A stretch of 64,000 nt of DNA from Blautia sp. Marseille-P3201T. Its GTDB lineage: Bacteria > Bacillota > Clostridia > Lachnospirales > Lachnospiraceae. Positions 34,322-43,432 of this stretch are shown here, one piece after another. Each line of letters opens with the position of its first letter. Position 1 is the stretch's first letter. The notes under the pieces are model-generated. The model was not told the DNA's origin. It searched no databases and worked only from the letters and a program-made list of their open reading frames with translations. The position numbers and the translations under genes were made by a program. The stretch lies in the NCBI RefSeq assembly GCF_900120295.1, contig NZ_LT635470.1, forward strand, positions 1,132,009 to 1,196,008, given 5' to 3'.

Positions 34322-34545
34322 TATGCCCAATAACACTTCTCCCTTTTGACTTTTCGCACTTCAACGTAGTAATATACTCAAAATTATTTTTTCTGTTTCA
34401 GCCTTTTTAATCCCTCTTTTTTTATGCAACTTTCTCACTTTTTCTCTTTTATCTTATCATACTAAAGAGCATTTTTTAATTTTAGTTCTATTTTCCTATA
34501 TAACCACATATCTTATACTTATTATAAAAAGGCAGGTGCTTACCT
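34322..34545. other. Divergent intergenic region before the carboxypeptidase gene
   Basis: AT-rich spacer between the small minus-strand gene and vanY on the plus strand. TATACTTATTATAA near 34513-34526 could hold the vanY -10 box. No gene was recognised. Confidence 0.4.
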
Positions 34546-35112
34546 ATGTTCTACTATACACAACTTATTAATCCTTCTTCTCCTCTGGCATTTGATTATG
34601 TACCGGAGAGTCTTACAACTGCACAAATTCCTTTTTCTCCTTCTGCCAACTACGAACGCAGACAACTGGATTGTGTTGCCGCTTCTGCTGCAGAAGCTCT
34701 TTTCGCTCAAGCTTCTCTGGATAATATCTGCCTTACAGGAGTTTCCGGATATCGCTCTTACTTAAGTCAAAAACAATTATACGAAAATGCCTTAAAAAGA
34801 AACAGCACAGCCGTAGCTGCCCCTGGAACCAGCGAACACCAAAGCGGGCTTGCTCTTGATGTTTCCTCTCCTTCCTTAGATTTTGAACTGGAAGAGTCTT
34901 TTTCTGATACAACAGAAGGAAAATGGTTAAAGACGCATGCTCCAATCCACGGGTTTATTCTCCGTTATCCCAAACGAAAGGAACATATTACAGGTTATCC
35001 CTTTGAGCCTTGGCACATACGATTTGTAGGCAAAACCCTTTCTCTCTATCTTTCTCTTACAGGACTTACACTGGAAGAATATCATGGAATGAAGCTAACT
35101 CAAACCTTTTAA
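34546..35112 (+). CDS. D-alanyl-D-alanine carboxypeptidase (VanY, peptidase M15B)
   Basis: 188 residues. The M15B zinc site is clear: SGYRSYLSQKQLYE, GTSEHQSGLALDVSS (S-x-H-x6-D, two zinc ligands) and EPWHIRFVG (general base Glu and third ligand His). No signal peptide or membrane anchor is visible at the N-terminus, unusual for an enzyme that trims peptidoglycan outside the cell, so it may be cytoplasmic or exported in another way. Single gene 55 bases before pncB. Confidence 0.88.
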   Translation: MFYYTQLINPSSPLAFDYVPESLTTAQIPFSPSANYERRQLDCVAASAAEALFAQASLDNICLTGVSGYRSYLSQKQLYENALKRNSTAVAAPGTSEHQSGLALDVSSPSLDFELEESFSDTTEGKWLKTHAPIHGFILRYPKRKEHITGYPFEPWHIRFVGKTLSLYLSLTGLTLEEYHGMKLTQTF

Positions 35113-35167
35113 TTCTTTTACAAAAGTGGTATAATGTTTGCACTAAATGCAAAAGGAGCACTATGAT

Positions 35168-36631
35168 ATGAGAGCTTTAAATCTGACATTATTGACTGAT
35201 TTATACGAATTAACTATGATGCAGGGATATTTTAAAAATCCCACAGACCAAATCGTTGTTTTTGATGCCTTTTACAGGAAAAATCCCTGTGGTGGCGGAT
35301 ATGCCATTGCAGCAGGGCTGGAACAGATTATTGAATATGTTCGTGATCTCCATTTTTCCCCTGATGATATTGATTATTTAAAAAGTCTGAAAATTTTTGA
35401 TACAGACTTTCTGGAATATTTAAGAGGTTTTCATTTCACAGGTGATATTTATGCTATTCCTGAGGGAACTGTTGTTTTCCCAAGAGAACCTCTCTTAAAA
35501 GTAATTGCGCCTGTTATGGAAGCTCAGTTAATTGAAACTGCCGTTTTAAATCTGTTAAACCACCAAAGTTTAATTGCTACAAAAGCTTCCCGTGTTGTTT
35601 ACGCAGCAAAAGGTGACGGTATTATGGAATTTGGACTTCGCCGTGCTCAGGGACCTGATGCAGGACTTTATGGTGCAAGAGCAGCTGTTATTGGTGGCTG
35701 TATTGGAACTTCTAATGTTCTTACAGGACAGATGTTTCAGGTTCCTGTAAAAGGTACTCATGCTCACAGTTGGATTATGAGTTTTCCTGATGAATATACT
35801 GCATTTAAAACATATGCCGAACTTTATCCAAATGCCTGCATTCTTCTGGTTGATACCTATGATGTTTTAAATTCCGGTGTTCCCAATGCCATTCGTGTCT
35901 TTAAGGAGATGAGAGAAGCAGGTATTGATTTAAAAGGATATGGAATTCGTATTGACAGTGGTGATTTGGCTTACCTTTCCAAACAAGCTTATAAAATGCT
36001 GGCTGACGCTGGTTTTGAAGATGCAATTATTTCCGCTTCCAGTGACCTTGATGAATATTTAATCGAAAGCTTAAAAGCTCAAGGTGCAAAGATTAATTCC
36101 TGGGGAGTAGGAACAAATCTGATTACCTGCAATGATAATCCCGCATTTGGAGGTGTTTACAAGCTGGCCGCAATTAAAAATAAAGATGATGAGGATTTTA
36201 TACCTAAAATTAAACTTTCCGAAAACATTGAAAAAATCACAAATCCGGGAAATAAAACAATCCAGCGAATTTACGATAAACATACCGGTAAAATACGTGC
36301 TGATTTAATTTGCCTGGAAAATGAAGTATTTAATGCTGATGAAGATATGATTATCTTTGATCCTATTGCCACATGGAAGAAAACTAAAATTCCTGGAGGT
36401 TCTTATATTTTAAGAGAACTTCTTGTTCCTGTATTCCAGAAAGGAGAATGTGTTTATACTTCTCCTTCTGTAATGGAAATTCAGGAAATCTGTCGCAAAG
36501 AGTTAAATACTTTATGGGATGAAACAAGACGTTTTGTCAATCCTCAGGAAGTCTATGTAGATTTATCTGATGAACTTTATAAAATAAAATCAGATCTTTT
36601 GAAAAAAGTCGGACAGGCTTCTATTGAATAA
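35168..36631 (+). CDS. pncB: Nicotinate phosphoribosyltransferase
   Basis: 487 residues from the ATG at 35168 (MRALNLTLLTDLYELTMMQG), with AAGGAG 8 bases upstream; the ATG at 35147 would place the ribosome site inside the gene. TDLYELTMMQGYF, FGLRRAQGPDAG, GTHAHSWIMSF (conserved His) and GIRIDSGDLAYLS are hallmarks of the family. It makes nicotinate mononucleotide for NAD salvage. Followed at once by a palindromic repeat element that may end transcription. Confidence 0.95.
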   Translation: MRALNLTLLTDLYELTMMQGYFKNPTDQIVVFDAFYRKNPCGGGYAIAAGLEQIIEYVRDLHFSPDDIDYLKSLKIFDTDFLEYLRGFHFTGDIYAIPEGTVVFPREPLLKVIAPVMEAQLIETAVLNLLNHQSLIATKASRVVYAAKGDGIMEFGLRRAQGPDAGLYGARAAVIGGCIGTSNVLTGQMFQVPVKGTHAHSWIMSFPDEYTAFKTYAELYPNACILLVDTYDVLNSGVPNAIRVFKEMREAGIDLKGYGIRIDSGDLAYLSKQAYKMLADAGFEDAIISASSDLDEYLIESLKAQGAKINSWGVGTNLITCNDNPAFGGVYKLAAIKNKDDEDFIPKIKLSENIEKITNPGNKTIQRIYDKHTGKIRADLICLENEVFNADEDMIIFDPIATWKKTKIPGGSYILRELLVPVFQKGECVYTSPSVMEIQEICRKELNTLWDETRRFVNPQEVYVDLSDELYKIKSDLLKKVGQASIE

Positions 36632-36638
36632 AAAAATA

Positions 36639-36762
36639 CAGCTGTCGCCTTAAACATTATCCACAAATATTTATACACTTTGAGATTACAAGCTCAAAGT
36701 GAGCACAGACCGAGCATAAAATGTATAAATATTCAGGATATGCACTTAAAGCGGCAGCTTCA
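36639..36762. repeat. Palindromic repeat element, copy 1
   Basis: Outer arms at about 36641-36677 (GCTGTCGCCTTAAACATTAT...) and 36721-36760 form a long imperfect inverted repeat. An inner perfect 9-bp hairpin (CACTTTGAG/CTCAAAGTG, 36676-36701) sits in the loop. A shorter relative lies at 44536-44600. It lies between convergent pncB and spoVT, so it can serve as a shared terminator. Confidence 0.65.
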
Positions 36763-36766
36763 GTTT

Positions 36767-37312
36767 TTATTGTTCCATCTGTCTCCCCAAAAATCCTGCT
36801 GCTGTCTGTGCCAGCTTAGGTTCTGTATCTGTAAACTTACGGCCGCCTTCTTTCTCCAAAATAATCACCGCACCAACAGCATCTCCCGCACAGGTAATTA
36901 CCCATACTACCTGAGAAGCATATTCCATTTTGTCTCCTTCTGTAATTCTAATAAATTCTTTTTTTTCTGCAGTACAGACATTTTTTCTATCTGAAATCAG
37001 TTCTTCCAGTTCTCGATTAATCGTCTTCTGCTCATATTCCCTCCAGCCATTTCCTGATGCTGCAATAATCTGATCCTTGTCAGCAATACAGGCAATACAG
37101 CCTGCTGCCTGCGCCAGCGCTTCTGTATATTCTTTTGCAAAAGTATTTAATTCGCCAATAGGAGAATATTTCTTTAAAATAATCTGCCCCTCCCGGTCTG
37201 TGAAAATTTCCATTGGGTCACTCTCTCTTATTCTTAACGTTCTTCTGATTTCTTTTGGAATTACTACTCTGCCTAGATCATCAATCCTTCTTACAATTCC
37301 TGTCGCTTTCAT
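36767..37312 (-). CDS. spoVT: Stage V sporulation protein T (AbrB-family regulator)
   Basis: 181 residues from the ATG at 37312 (MKATGIVRRIDDLGRVVIPKEIRRTL), with GGAGGA upstream; a longer frame to 37384 has no ribosome site. Residues 1-50 are the AbrB swapped-hairpin DNA-binding domain, and residues 55-181 a GAF-like domain (GCIACIADKDQIIAASG). SpoVT is the forespore regulator that adjusts sigma-G genes and germination. Its presence supports a spore-forming host. Single gene, convergent with pncB. Confidence 0.93.
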   Translation of the reverse strand: MKATGIVRRIDDLGRVVIPKEIRRTLRIRESDPMEIFTDREGQIILKKYSPIGELNTFAKEYTEALAQAAGCIACIADKDQIIAASGNGWREYEQKTINRELEELISDRKNVCTAEKKEFIRITEGDKMEYASQVVWVITCAGDAVGAVIILEKEGGRKFTDTEPKLAQTAAGFLGRQMEQ

Positions 37313-37504
37313 TAAAAAATTCCTCCATCTGTTAAAATTTCCATTTCTGGAAATAGTGTCTGTAAATGGAGGATTTTTATACATTTAATTAAATTGTATC
37401 AATCTTTTTAACTCGATTAATACTTTACAATATTTCCATTCTGTCCTAAAATACCTCATAGAATACAGAATTTTAACTCTACTACCAGAAAGGATATTTG
37501 ATCT

Positions 37505-38299
37505 ATGACATCAAAACTTTTATTTTTTGATATAGACGGCACACTCATCACAGAAGGTCCCGGCGTTATGCCTGACAGTGTAAAGCTCGCATTGGAAAGA
37601 GCCCGAAGCAACGGACATCTTCTCTTTATCAATACAGGCAGAACCAAAAGCAGCCTCCCTAAAAAAATAACCGATTTGAATTTTGATGGTTATGTGTGTG
37701 GCTGTGGAATAAATATTTTCCTTCATAACAAAGAATTATTTTCTCGTAAACTTACAAATGACTTCTGCAAAAATCTTGTTTACAAACTTCGAGAATATAA
37801 AGTATCTGTGCTTTATGAAGCATCCCATGCTGTTTATTTTGATTATACCCTTCCAAACGCTGAGCAATGGATTCGTGCTGCTGAAAAAATTTTCCAAATT
37901 AAAGGTGAAAATATTGAAGATGTTTTACACAGTGATACCCTTACTTATGATAAAATCCTTGCAATACTTCCACCCACACCGGAAAATGAAGAATTAAAAT
38001 CTTATTTATCTCAATACTTCCAGTGTATTGACCGTTCTAATAATATGTATGAAATCATTCAAAAAGGTTTTTCAAAAGCAAGCGGAATTGACTTTCTCTG
38101 TGAATATCTGGGTAAATCCAAAGAGGATTGTTACGTTTTTGGTGACAGTGAAAACGACAGAGCAATGCTTGAAGCTGTTCCAAATAGTATTGCTATGGGC
38201 AATGCAACACCATCTATTAAAGAAATCTGTTCCTACGTTACTGCTTCTGTTGAAGAAGATGGTATTTACAAAGCAATGGAGCATTTCAGTCTTATTTAA
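37505..38299 (+). CDS. HAD-superfamily Cof-type phosphatase
   Basis: 264 residues. LLFFDIDGTLITEG supplies the D-x-D nucleophile, LFINTGRTKSSLP is motif II, and CYVFGDSENDRAMLEAVPNSIAMGNA motifs III/IV. A C2-type cap lies at about 85-185. These enzymes dephosphorylate sugar phosphates or flavin/pyridoxal phosphates; the substrate here is unknown. GAAAGGA precedes the ATG. Divergent from spoVT. Confidence 0.92.
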   Translation: MTSKLLFFDIDGTLITEGPGVMPDSVKLALERARSNGHLLFINTGRTKSSLPKKITDLNFDGYVCGCGINIFLHNKELFSRKLTNDFCKNLVYKLREYKVSVLYEASHAVYFDYTLPNAEQWIRAAEKIFQIKGENIEDVLHSDTLTYDKILAILPPTPENEELKSYLSQYFQCIDRSNNMYEIIQKGFSKASGIDFLCEYLGKSKEDCYVFGDSENDRAMLEAVPNSIAMGNATPSIKEICSYVTASVEEDGIYKAMEHFSLI

Positions 38300-38352
38300 C
38301 TTCAGAATATTAAATCAGAGCTGTTATCTCCCAGCTCTGATTTAACTATTTT

Positions 38353-38565
38353 TTATTCAAATGTTGTATATCTCTTTAGCATATTTCGATAGCGAAATCT
38401 TGCCATCTGGTTTTTCTCTTTTACATCCTCCTCTGTCCCTGTATAACAGCATCTCAGACAGTAATATTCTTCCTTCTCTTTGTCATAAAACATATCAATA
38501 TCCAAATCCCTCATAAAACAGGAAGGACAACGGTAGTTTAATTTTCCTTTTCCAGACTGAGCCAT
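38353..38565 (-). CDS. Small zinc-ribbon protein
   Basis: 70 residues. CPSCFMRDLDIDMFYDKEKEE then YYCLRCCYTG gives two C-x2-C knuckles of a zinc ribbon. The C-terminus is basic (MARFRYRNMLKRY). It overlaps the end of the large gene upstream by 28 bases and has GGAGAG 10 bases before its ATG, so it is probably coupled to that gene. Function unknown. Confidence 0.7.
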   Translation of the reverse strand: MAQSGKGKLNYRCPSCFMRDLDIDMFYDKEKEEYYCLRCCYTGTEEDVKEKNQMARFRYRNMLKRYTTFE

Positions 38566-40370
38566 GTTCTTAATCTCTCCCCTTTCTTTAATTCTTTCTT
38601 CATACCTAATGTAAACATTGGACTAAACGCATATCCTTCTCTATAATATCCTCTCACGCCCTCTTCCTCACAGCTCACTCCTACCCTTGTCTGAATTTCC
38701 GGTATAACTGCAGATGCTTCCTTTGCATCTATAATCTCCGCTTCTCTGCACAGATAAGCATAGTTCAGTTTTTCTGTTTTTTCTTCATTCTTTACTGTAA
38801 GTACAATCTTACTCATATCTTCCGGATATTCCGTAGTTCCATAACAGGCTGTCATATATTCATTCAGTTCCACACACACATCTGGATTGCTGCTGTCTGT
38901 AATTTCACGAATAATTTCAATCTTGGAACTTCCCTCCTCAAACACAAAAGTAGAGGTGATTTCCACCGTCAGATCTGAGAACTCAATGCTAACCGGATCC
39001 AATATCAGCTGGTGCCTGATACCTTCTTCCTGATAATGTGCCTTTGTCCTGCACAGGCATAAATCCACTTCTTCTCCCTGATAAGAAACCTTTAAACTCT
39101 TAATAGTTCCTTCTCCCGCATAATGGGTAAAATACCCGGCCCTGTAATTCGCCTGGATTAAAAACGGATAACTGGCATCCTGCACATGCTTTGTTCCAAT
39201 CCCTACAGGCCATTCCAGCTTGGCTGCATAAGGGCGCAGGTCTATCATGGCTCCTCCCTGGTTCATGTCCAGGCAGGTACGCATATAGGGATCTGCATAC
39301 CAGAAATACTGCTTATCCGAACCATATAAAATGTCTTTCCAAAGGGCACATTCTGGCTGTTGATATGTATGTGTGGAACGGTAATAATCTGCAAATTCAC
39401 TCATGGTCTGCTCTTCCAGAAGCCCTTCTTTTTTCAATTTCCCATAATAGGCCATTCCATCTTCATAGCTCTTTAAAAGCAGCTCATAAGGTGCTTCCCA
39501 TCTTCCCATTTTATTCATCCAGCCCGGTCCCACAAACATCATGTTATACGCATATCCCCGATTGTATTTTTCCAGACTGCGATACTGGTCAATCAGATTA
39601 TATAAATAAGGGTATTCCCCATCCTGATAAATCATCCCCCTCAGAACATTTTGTGGATGCGTCCCAAAATTAGAACCATTCCCATCAAAACATGCCAACA
39701 GGTCTCTGGACAAGTGGGGAATTGCCACAACGCCACAGTCTTCCTCTTCATTAGCTGCCGGTGCATGGATATTCTGTTTAGATGGTATCCATGGGTTCCA
39801 TGGGCCTCCGTCAAAAAGGGTATACCACGAATTGTTACAGGTATGATAAGCCTTTGGACCTTCTTCCCAGCAGGTGGCTACTGCACATTTAATGGAAGGG
39901 TATTCCTGTTTGATAAAGTTCATCAGTTCTGCATCAATGTAATAACTGCCTGTAGACTGAGGATAAAAACCAAATTTTTCATAAAACTTTTCAAATACAT
40001 CTCTTACAATCGCCTTTTTATCCTCCATAGAAAACATCCAGATACAGAAATCCTTTGTTTTATACTTCTTTCGGAATTCCTCACAGGGCAGTCCCAACAA
40101 GGATAAGGCAATCTCATCTCCGTATTTTTCATGGTGTTCCTTTGCAATTTCCACTGCTTCCTCATTAAATAAACTTGCATAGGTCATCTGGATCGTCGTC
40201 TTAAGTCCGTTTTTATGGGCAATTTCCTGCTGCGTCTTGAAAATGTCCAGACTTTCTGTAAGCAGGGAACTTCTTGAAATATCCTCCTCTTTCCCATGTC
40301 CTGTTACCTTTTCCGCATATTCCGGCACCATTTCCGGACGGTGAATTACATTTAATATTAATTTTCCCAT
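38538..40370 (-). CDS. Large protein with deacetylase-like N-terminal barrel, unknown
   Basis: 610 residues from the ATG at 40370 (MGKLILNVIHRPEMVPEYAEKV), preceded by AGGAAAGGA; the longer frame to 40448 lacks such a site. Strand/helix order in the first ~300 residues (TTIQMTYASL, YGDEIALSLLG, FEKFYEKFGFYPQSTGSYYID, then SWYTLFDGGPWNPWIPSK) recalls the distorted barrel of NodB/GH57-like carbohydrate enzymes. Residues about 420-610 look beta-rich. No signal peptide. It follows a decayed GH20 locus by 20 bases, suggesting a carbohydrate role. I do not recognise the family with certainty. Confidence 0.6.
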   Translation of the reverse strand: MGKLILNVIHRPEMVPEYAEKVTGHGKEEDISRSSLLTESLDIFKTQQEIAHKNGLKTTIQMTYASLFNEEAVEIAKEHHEKYGDEIALSLLGLPCEEFRKKYKTKDFCIWMFSMEDKKAIVRDVFEKFYEKFGFYPQSTGSYYIDAELMNFIKQEYPSIKCAVATCWEEGPKAYHTCNNSWYTLFDGGPWNPWIPSKQNIHAPAANEEEDCGVVAIPHLSRDLLACFDGNGSNFGTHPQNVLRGMIYQDGEYPYLYNLIDQYRSLEKYNRGYAYNMMFVGPGWMNKMGRWEAPYELLLKSYEDGMAYYGKLKKEGLLEEQTMSEFADYYRSTHTYQQPECALWKDILYGSDKQYFWYADPYMRTCLDMNQGGAMIDLRPYAAKLEWPVGIGTKHVQDASYPFLIQANYRAGYFTHYAGEGTIKSLKVSYQGEEVDLCLCRTKAHYQEEGIRHQLILDPVSIEFSDLTVEITSTFVFEEGSSKIEIIREITDSSNPDVCVELNEYMTACYGTTEYPEDMSKIVLTVKNEEKTEKLNYAYLCREAEIIDAKEASAVIPEIQTRVGVSCEEEGVRGYYREGYAFSPMFTLGMKKELKKGERLRTWLSLEKEN

Positions 40371-40390
40371 TTCTTTTCCTTTCCTGTTTG

Positions 40391-41395
40391 CTATATGCCG
40401 GCAATATTCCCTGCACTTACTATATTTTGCCAAAAATTCTCCATACATAATTTATGATTTTTATCTATTTTATCTTCATTATAAATAAGCATAGGCTCTT
40501 CCAATTCTTCCAACCTTTCTACTTCTCCATTCAGATAAAATTCTATTCTCTGCACGGCACTGTTTAATCGAACCCAAACTCCTCCAATACGAATATCAAG
40601 GACTTCAAATCCAAACACCTTACATTCATTAAACCAAATCTTTCTTCTTTGTTCCTTCAATTTAGGAATTTCTGATGCACAAATTTCAATTTTTTCCTTT
40701 AAAAGCTCCATATTTTTTCTATCTTTTTCCTTATATGCTTTTCGCATATCAATACCCAACATAACCTTTTTTGCAAGTATATCTGCCAAAATTTCGTAAT
40801 ATAAAAACACCTCATCATATTTGGTGCCTTTTTTGTGTAATTCTCTTAATTGTCTATGTAAATCTTTATAATACTCTCCTAACTGCAACTGTGATATCTG
40901 TCCATCAAATAGTCCTCCCATCACATCTTGATACAAAATATACTTTGATGGATTATCTGCATTCCTATTTTCCTCAAGAATACCTTGGGGACTATCAAAT
41001 GCATCTAAAAGCTGGTAAGCTGCTGTACCATATCCCGTTAATTGAACTAACCATCTGTCCAATAATTCTAAATTTACGTTCTGATGATAACAAAGATAAG
41101 CAAAATAAATAATTGAATAGACTGCTGTTTTTACCGGTGTTTCTGTTCCGTTATCGAACCAAAAAGTACAAATTGCCTTATCTATTCCTTGGCTCTTACA
41201 AGACGACATTCCTGCATTCAACGTTGCTCTGGCTTTTCTATAATTTGGTGCAATGCCATTCCAAGTCCAGCCCCCACCTGCAAACAACAATTTGTCAGTC
41301 AACTTTCTATGAAGGCGAATATTCTTATCATAAACCTTCTGCTCATGATGATAATAATCCCAATATACCAAAGTTACATTATCCGGTATTCGCAT
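40391..41395 (-). pseudogene. C-terminal remnant of a GH20-like hexosaminidase
   Basis: 334 residues whose start, MRIPDNVTLVYWDYYHHEQ, and the following LLFAGGGWTWNGIAPNYRKA match the second half of the barrel of long GH20-type beta-N-acetylhexosaminidases, followed by their helical C-terminal domain. The first ~270 residues of that family, with the catalytic Asp-Glu pair, are missing. The upstream frame instead encodes an unrelated signal peptide that runs out of frame into this one. No ribosome site precedes the ATG at 41395. Most likely a truncated, non-functional gene; a new fusion expressed by reinitiation is less likely. Confidence 0.65.
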
Positions 41396-41534
41396 TGCAC
41401 GTAATCTGTTCTCCTGTAATTACTTTAAGCACAACATCGCCCTTCTGATTTTCTCGTGCCAATACCGGTGTTCCCATTGAAGCAATTGCTACAGGAACAG
41501 CCATCAATACACCCATAAATTGTTTTCTTCTCAT
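41379..41534 (-). pseudogene. 51-codon secreted-protein remnant (signal peptide)
   Basis: With GGAGGG before the ATG, the frame reads MRRKQFMGVLMAVPVAIASM followed by GTPVLA-RENQKGDVVLKV and stops after ITCNANTG. A good signal peptide with an A-x-A-type cleavage site (VLA) is followed by only ~25 residues. The stop overlaps the start of the GH20 fragment by 17 bases in another frame. This looks like the first part of a secreted-protein gene joined by deletion to the hexosaminidase remnant. Confidence 0.6.
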
Positions 41535-41634
41535 TTTTCCCTCCAACTATTCTTTTTTCTTTTACTCTATTGTAAAAAAGAAACATTGTACATGGTATTT
41601 TTTTAAACTCTTCATGTACAATATAAATAAAATA

Positions 41635-41682
41635 AAAGCAGATTTGCTGAAATCCACAAAGAACCTCTTGCAAATCTGCTTT
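41635..41682 (-). terminator. Terminator of the hemolysin III gene
   Basis: AAAGCAGATTTGC ... GCAAATCTGCTTT (13-bp perfect stem) then TATTTTATTT on the minus strand. A further 10-bp inverted repeat (ATTGTACATG/CATGTACAAT, about 41584-41621) lies just beyond it, upstream of the secreted-protein remnant. Confidence 0.75.
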
Positions 41683-41711
41683 ATCCACATTTTCTTATCT
41701 TTTTACACATC

Positions 41712-42374
41712 TTATGCCGGAATAGGCATTACAAAGAAATACATTACAATAAAATGACAAATACTTCCACCCATGACAAAAAGGTGAAAAATTTCATGAG
41801 AGCCAAAATTTTTATGATGTGCATTAAAAATCGGCAATTTAAGTGCGTAAATAATTCCACCTACTGTATAAATAATTCCTCCAGCTAAAAGCCAGCCAAA
41901 TCCGGCCGGTGAAAGGGAATGTACAATAGGAACAAAAGCAAATACACACAGCCATCCCATTCCAATATATATTACAGAAGAAAACCACTTCGGACATGTA
42001 ATCCAACATGCTTTTACAATAATTCCGATAATTGCAGTAATCCATACAGCGGCACACAGCAATAATCCTGTTTTTCCTTTAAGGACAATTAAGCAAACCG
42101 GTGTATAACTGCCTGCAATTAAAATAAAGATCATCATGTGATCCAATTTACGAAGTCTTCTGTTTACTTTCTCTGTTGAGTCTACGGTATGGTAAATCGT
42201 ACTTGCCGCATACAATAAAATCATACTCAATATGAAAATACTCATAGCTATGATATGAATATAATCCGGTTCTCTTGCAGCTTTCAGCAACAATGGCAGT
42301 GCTGCCAAAATAGCCATAATACAACCAATAAAATGAGTTATTGCACTTCCGGGGTCTTTAATTTTCAGTTTCAT
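41712..42374 (-). CDS. Hemolysin III family membrane protein (PAQR/TrhA)
   Basis: 220 residues from the ATG at 42374 (MKLKIKDPGSAITHFIGC), with AAGGAG 8 bases upstream. Seven membrane helices. Family signatures: THFIGCIMAILAALPLL, AASTIYHTVD (conserved Ser/His), KLDHMMIFILIAGSYTPVCL, and C-terminal FGSHEIFHLFVMGGSICHFI, which hold the His and Asp residues that bind zinc in PAQR proteins. In B. cereus the family was named for haemolysis, while in other bacteria it affects membrane energetics and lipids; the role here is unknown. Confidence 0.9.
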   Translation of the reverse strand: MKLKIKDPGSAITHFIGCIMAILAALPLLLKAAREPDYIHIIAMSIFILSMILLYAASTIYHTVDSTEKVNRRLRKLDHMMIFILIAGSYTPVCLIVLKGKTGLLLCAAVWITAIIGIIVKACWITCPKWFSSVIYIGMGWLCVFAFVPIVHSLSPAGFGWLLAGGIIYTVGGIIYALKLPIFNAHHKNFGSHEIFHLFVMGGSICHFIVMYFFVMPIPA

Positions 42375-42577
42375 ACCAATCACTCCTTCATTTCTATAAG
42401 TATATTATATGATATTTTATATATTAAATTCCTATATTGTAGTATTGTTTATTTTTATATGTAGTTTTAATTACTACTTATTGATATTTAACATACTACA
42501 CCTTTATTTTAAAAAAATCAAGAGTAAGTTTAAGTTTTTTATTTCTGCAAATACTATTTAAAAATAATTTTCAAAAA

Positions 42578-42628
42578 ATACTTGACATTTTTAGTTAAGT
42601 ATATTATATTAAAACAGTAATCATTATT
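42578..42628 (+). promoter_or_regulatory. Promoter and operators of the first rubrerythrin gene
   Basis: TTGACA (42582), 17-base spacer, TATATT (42605). A 25-base palindromic site ATACTTGAC-N7-GTTAAGTAT (42578-42602) covers the -35 and spacer. A PerR/Fur-box-like AGTAATCATTATT follows the -10 (42616-42628). Matching elements occur at 43337 and 43833. Confidence 0.7.
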
Positions 42629-42702
42629 ATTATTGTTTTAACACTGGTATCTGCCAGATTTGATAACTGAAAATTATTTTAAATGAAAAGGAGATTATTA
42701 TT

Positions 42703-43245
42703 ATGAAAAAATTTGTATGTAGTGTATGTGGTTATGTTCATGAAGGCGATGCAGCTCCGGAAAAATGTCCGGTTTGTGGTGTAGGACCAGAAAAATTCAT
42801 CGAACAGTCTGAAGAAAAAAGCTGGGCAGCTGAACACGTTGTAGGTGTTGCAAAAGGCGTCAGCGAAGACATCGCAGCTGATTTAAGAGCAAACTTCGAA
42901 GGTGAATGTTCTGAAGTTGGTATGTACTTAGCTATGGCTAGAGTTGCTCACAGAGAAGGATATCCTGAAATTGGTTTATACTGGGAAAAAGCTGCTTGGG
43001 AAGAAGCTGAACATGCTGCTAAATTCGCTGAATTATTAGGTGAAGTTGTTACTGACAGCACAAAGAAAAACCTGGAAATGCGTGTTGAAGCTGAAAACGG
43101 CGCTACAGCTGGTAAATTTGATTTAGCGAAACGTGCAAAAGCTGCTAACCTTGACGCTATCCATGACACAGTTCATGAAATGGCTAGAGATGAAGCTAGA
43201 CATGGTAAAGCATTTGAAGGTCTCTTAAAGAGATACTTTGGTTAA
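42703..43245 (+). CDS. rbr: Reverse rubrerythrin, copy 1
   Basis: 180 residues. The rubredoxin-like iron site comes first ([21 protein letters not shown], residues about 5-25), followed by a ferritin-like diiron domain ([42 protein letters not shown], and later [12 protein letters not shown] with the E-x2-H pairs). This reversed domain order is that of the clostridial reverse rubrerythrins, NADH-linked peroxide and oxygen reductases under PerR control. AAAAGGAG precedes the ATG. It differs from copy 2 at only two residues (39 and 58). Confidence 0.95.
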   Translation: MKKFVCSVCGYVHEGDAAPEKCPVCGVGPEKFIEQSEEKSWAAEHVVGVAKGVSEDIAADLRANFEGECSEVGMYLAMARVAHREGYPEIGLYWEKAAWEEAEHAAKFAELLGEVVTDSTKKNLEMRVEAENGATAGKFDLAKRAKAANLDAIHDTVHEMARDEARHGKAFEGLLKRYFG

Positions 43246-43276
43246 TCTATAAAAATAAATCCTCCTCATAGCAAAT

Positions 43277-43328
43277 AAATGTTGGATTAAACATGTCATA
43301 AATATGATTACTGTTTAATCCAACATTT
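43277..43328 (+). terminator. Hairpin after the first rubrerythrin gene
   Basis: AAATGTTGGATTAAACA (43277) and TGTTTAATCCAACATTT (43312) form a perfect 17-bp stem with an 18-base loop. The downstream arm ends in TTT, so it can act as a terminator for rbr. Confidence 0.65.
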
Positions 43329-43330
43329 AT

Positions 43331-43372
43331 ACTATCATACTTGACTATTTCAATCAAGTATGATAGTATAAT
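43331..43372 (+). promoter_or_regulatory. Promoter and palindromic operator of perR
   Basis: A perfect 14-bp inverted repeat ACTATCATACTTGA ... TCAAGTATGATAGT (43331-43367) contains the 25-base operator ATACTTGAC-N7-ATCAAGTAT at 43337-43361. TTGACT (43341) is the -35; TAGTAT (17-base spacer) or TATAAT (20-base spacer) is the -10. Strong sign of autoregulation. Confidence 0.7.
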
Positions 43373-43432
43373 ATCAATAACAATTACTATTATTTAATTC
43401 GTCAGTTGTTTTTCTGGCAGAAAGGAGAATAT

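Noticed and set aside
34260..34400. Second small minus-strand frame overlapping the 49-codon gene
   Set aside because: A frame ending QSLWQQMQT overlaps the start of the small gene, but has no convincing start codon and contains that gene's promoter.
39191..40106. Two plus-strand open frames antisense to the 610-residue gene
   Set aside because: Improbable composition, no ribosome site; shadows of the coding strand.
41425..41688. Minus-strand open frame of 87 codons before the GH20 remnant
   Set aside because: Overlaps the signal-peptide frame, which has the ribosome site and a sensible sequence; this one gives a cysteine-rich nonsense end.
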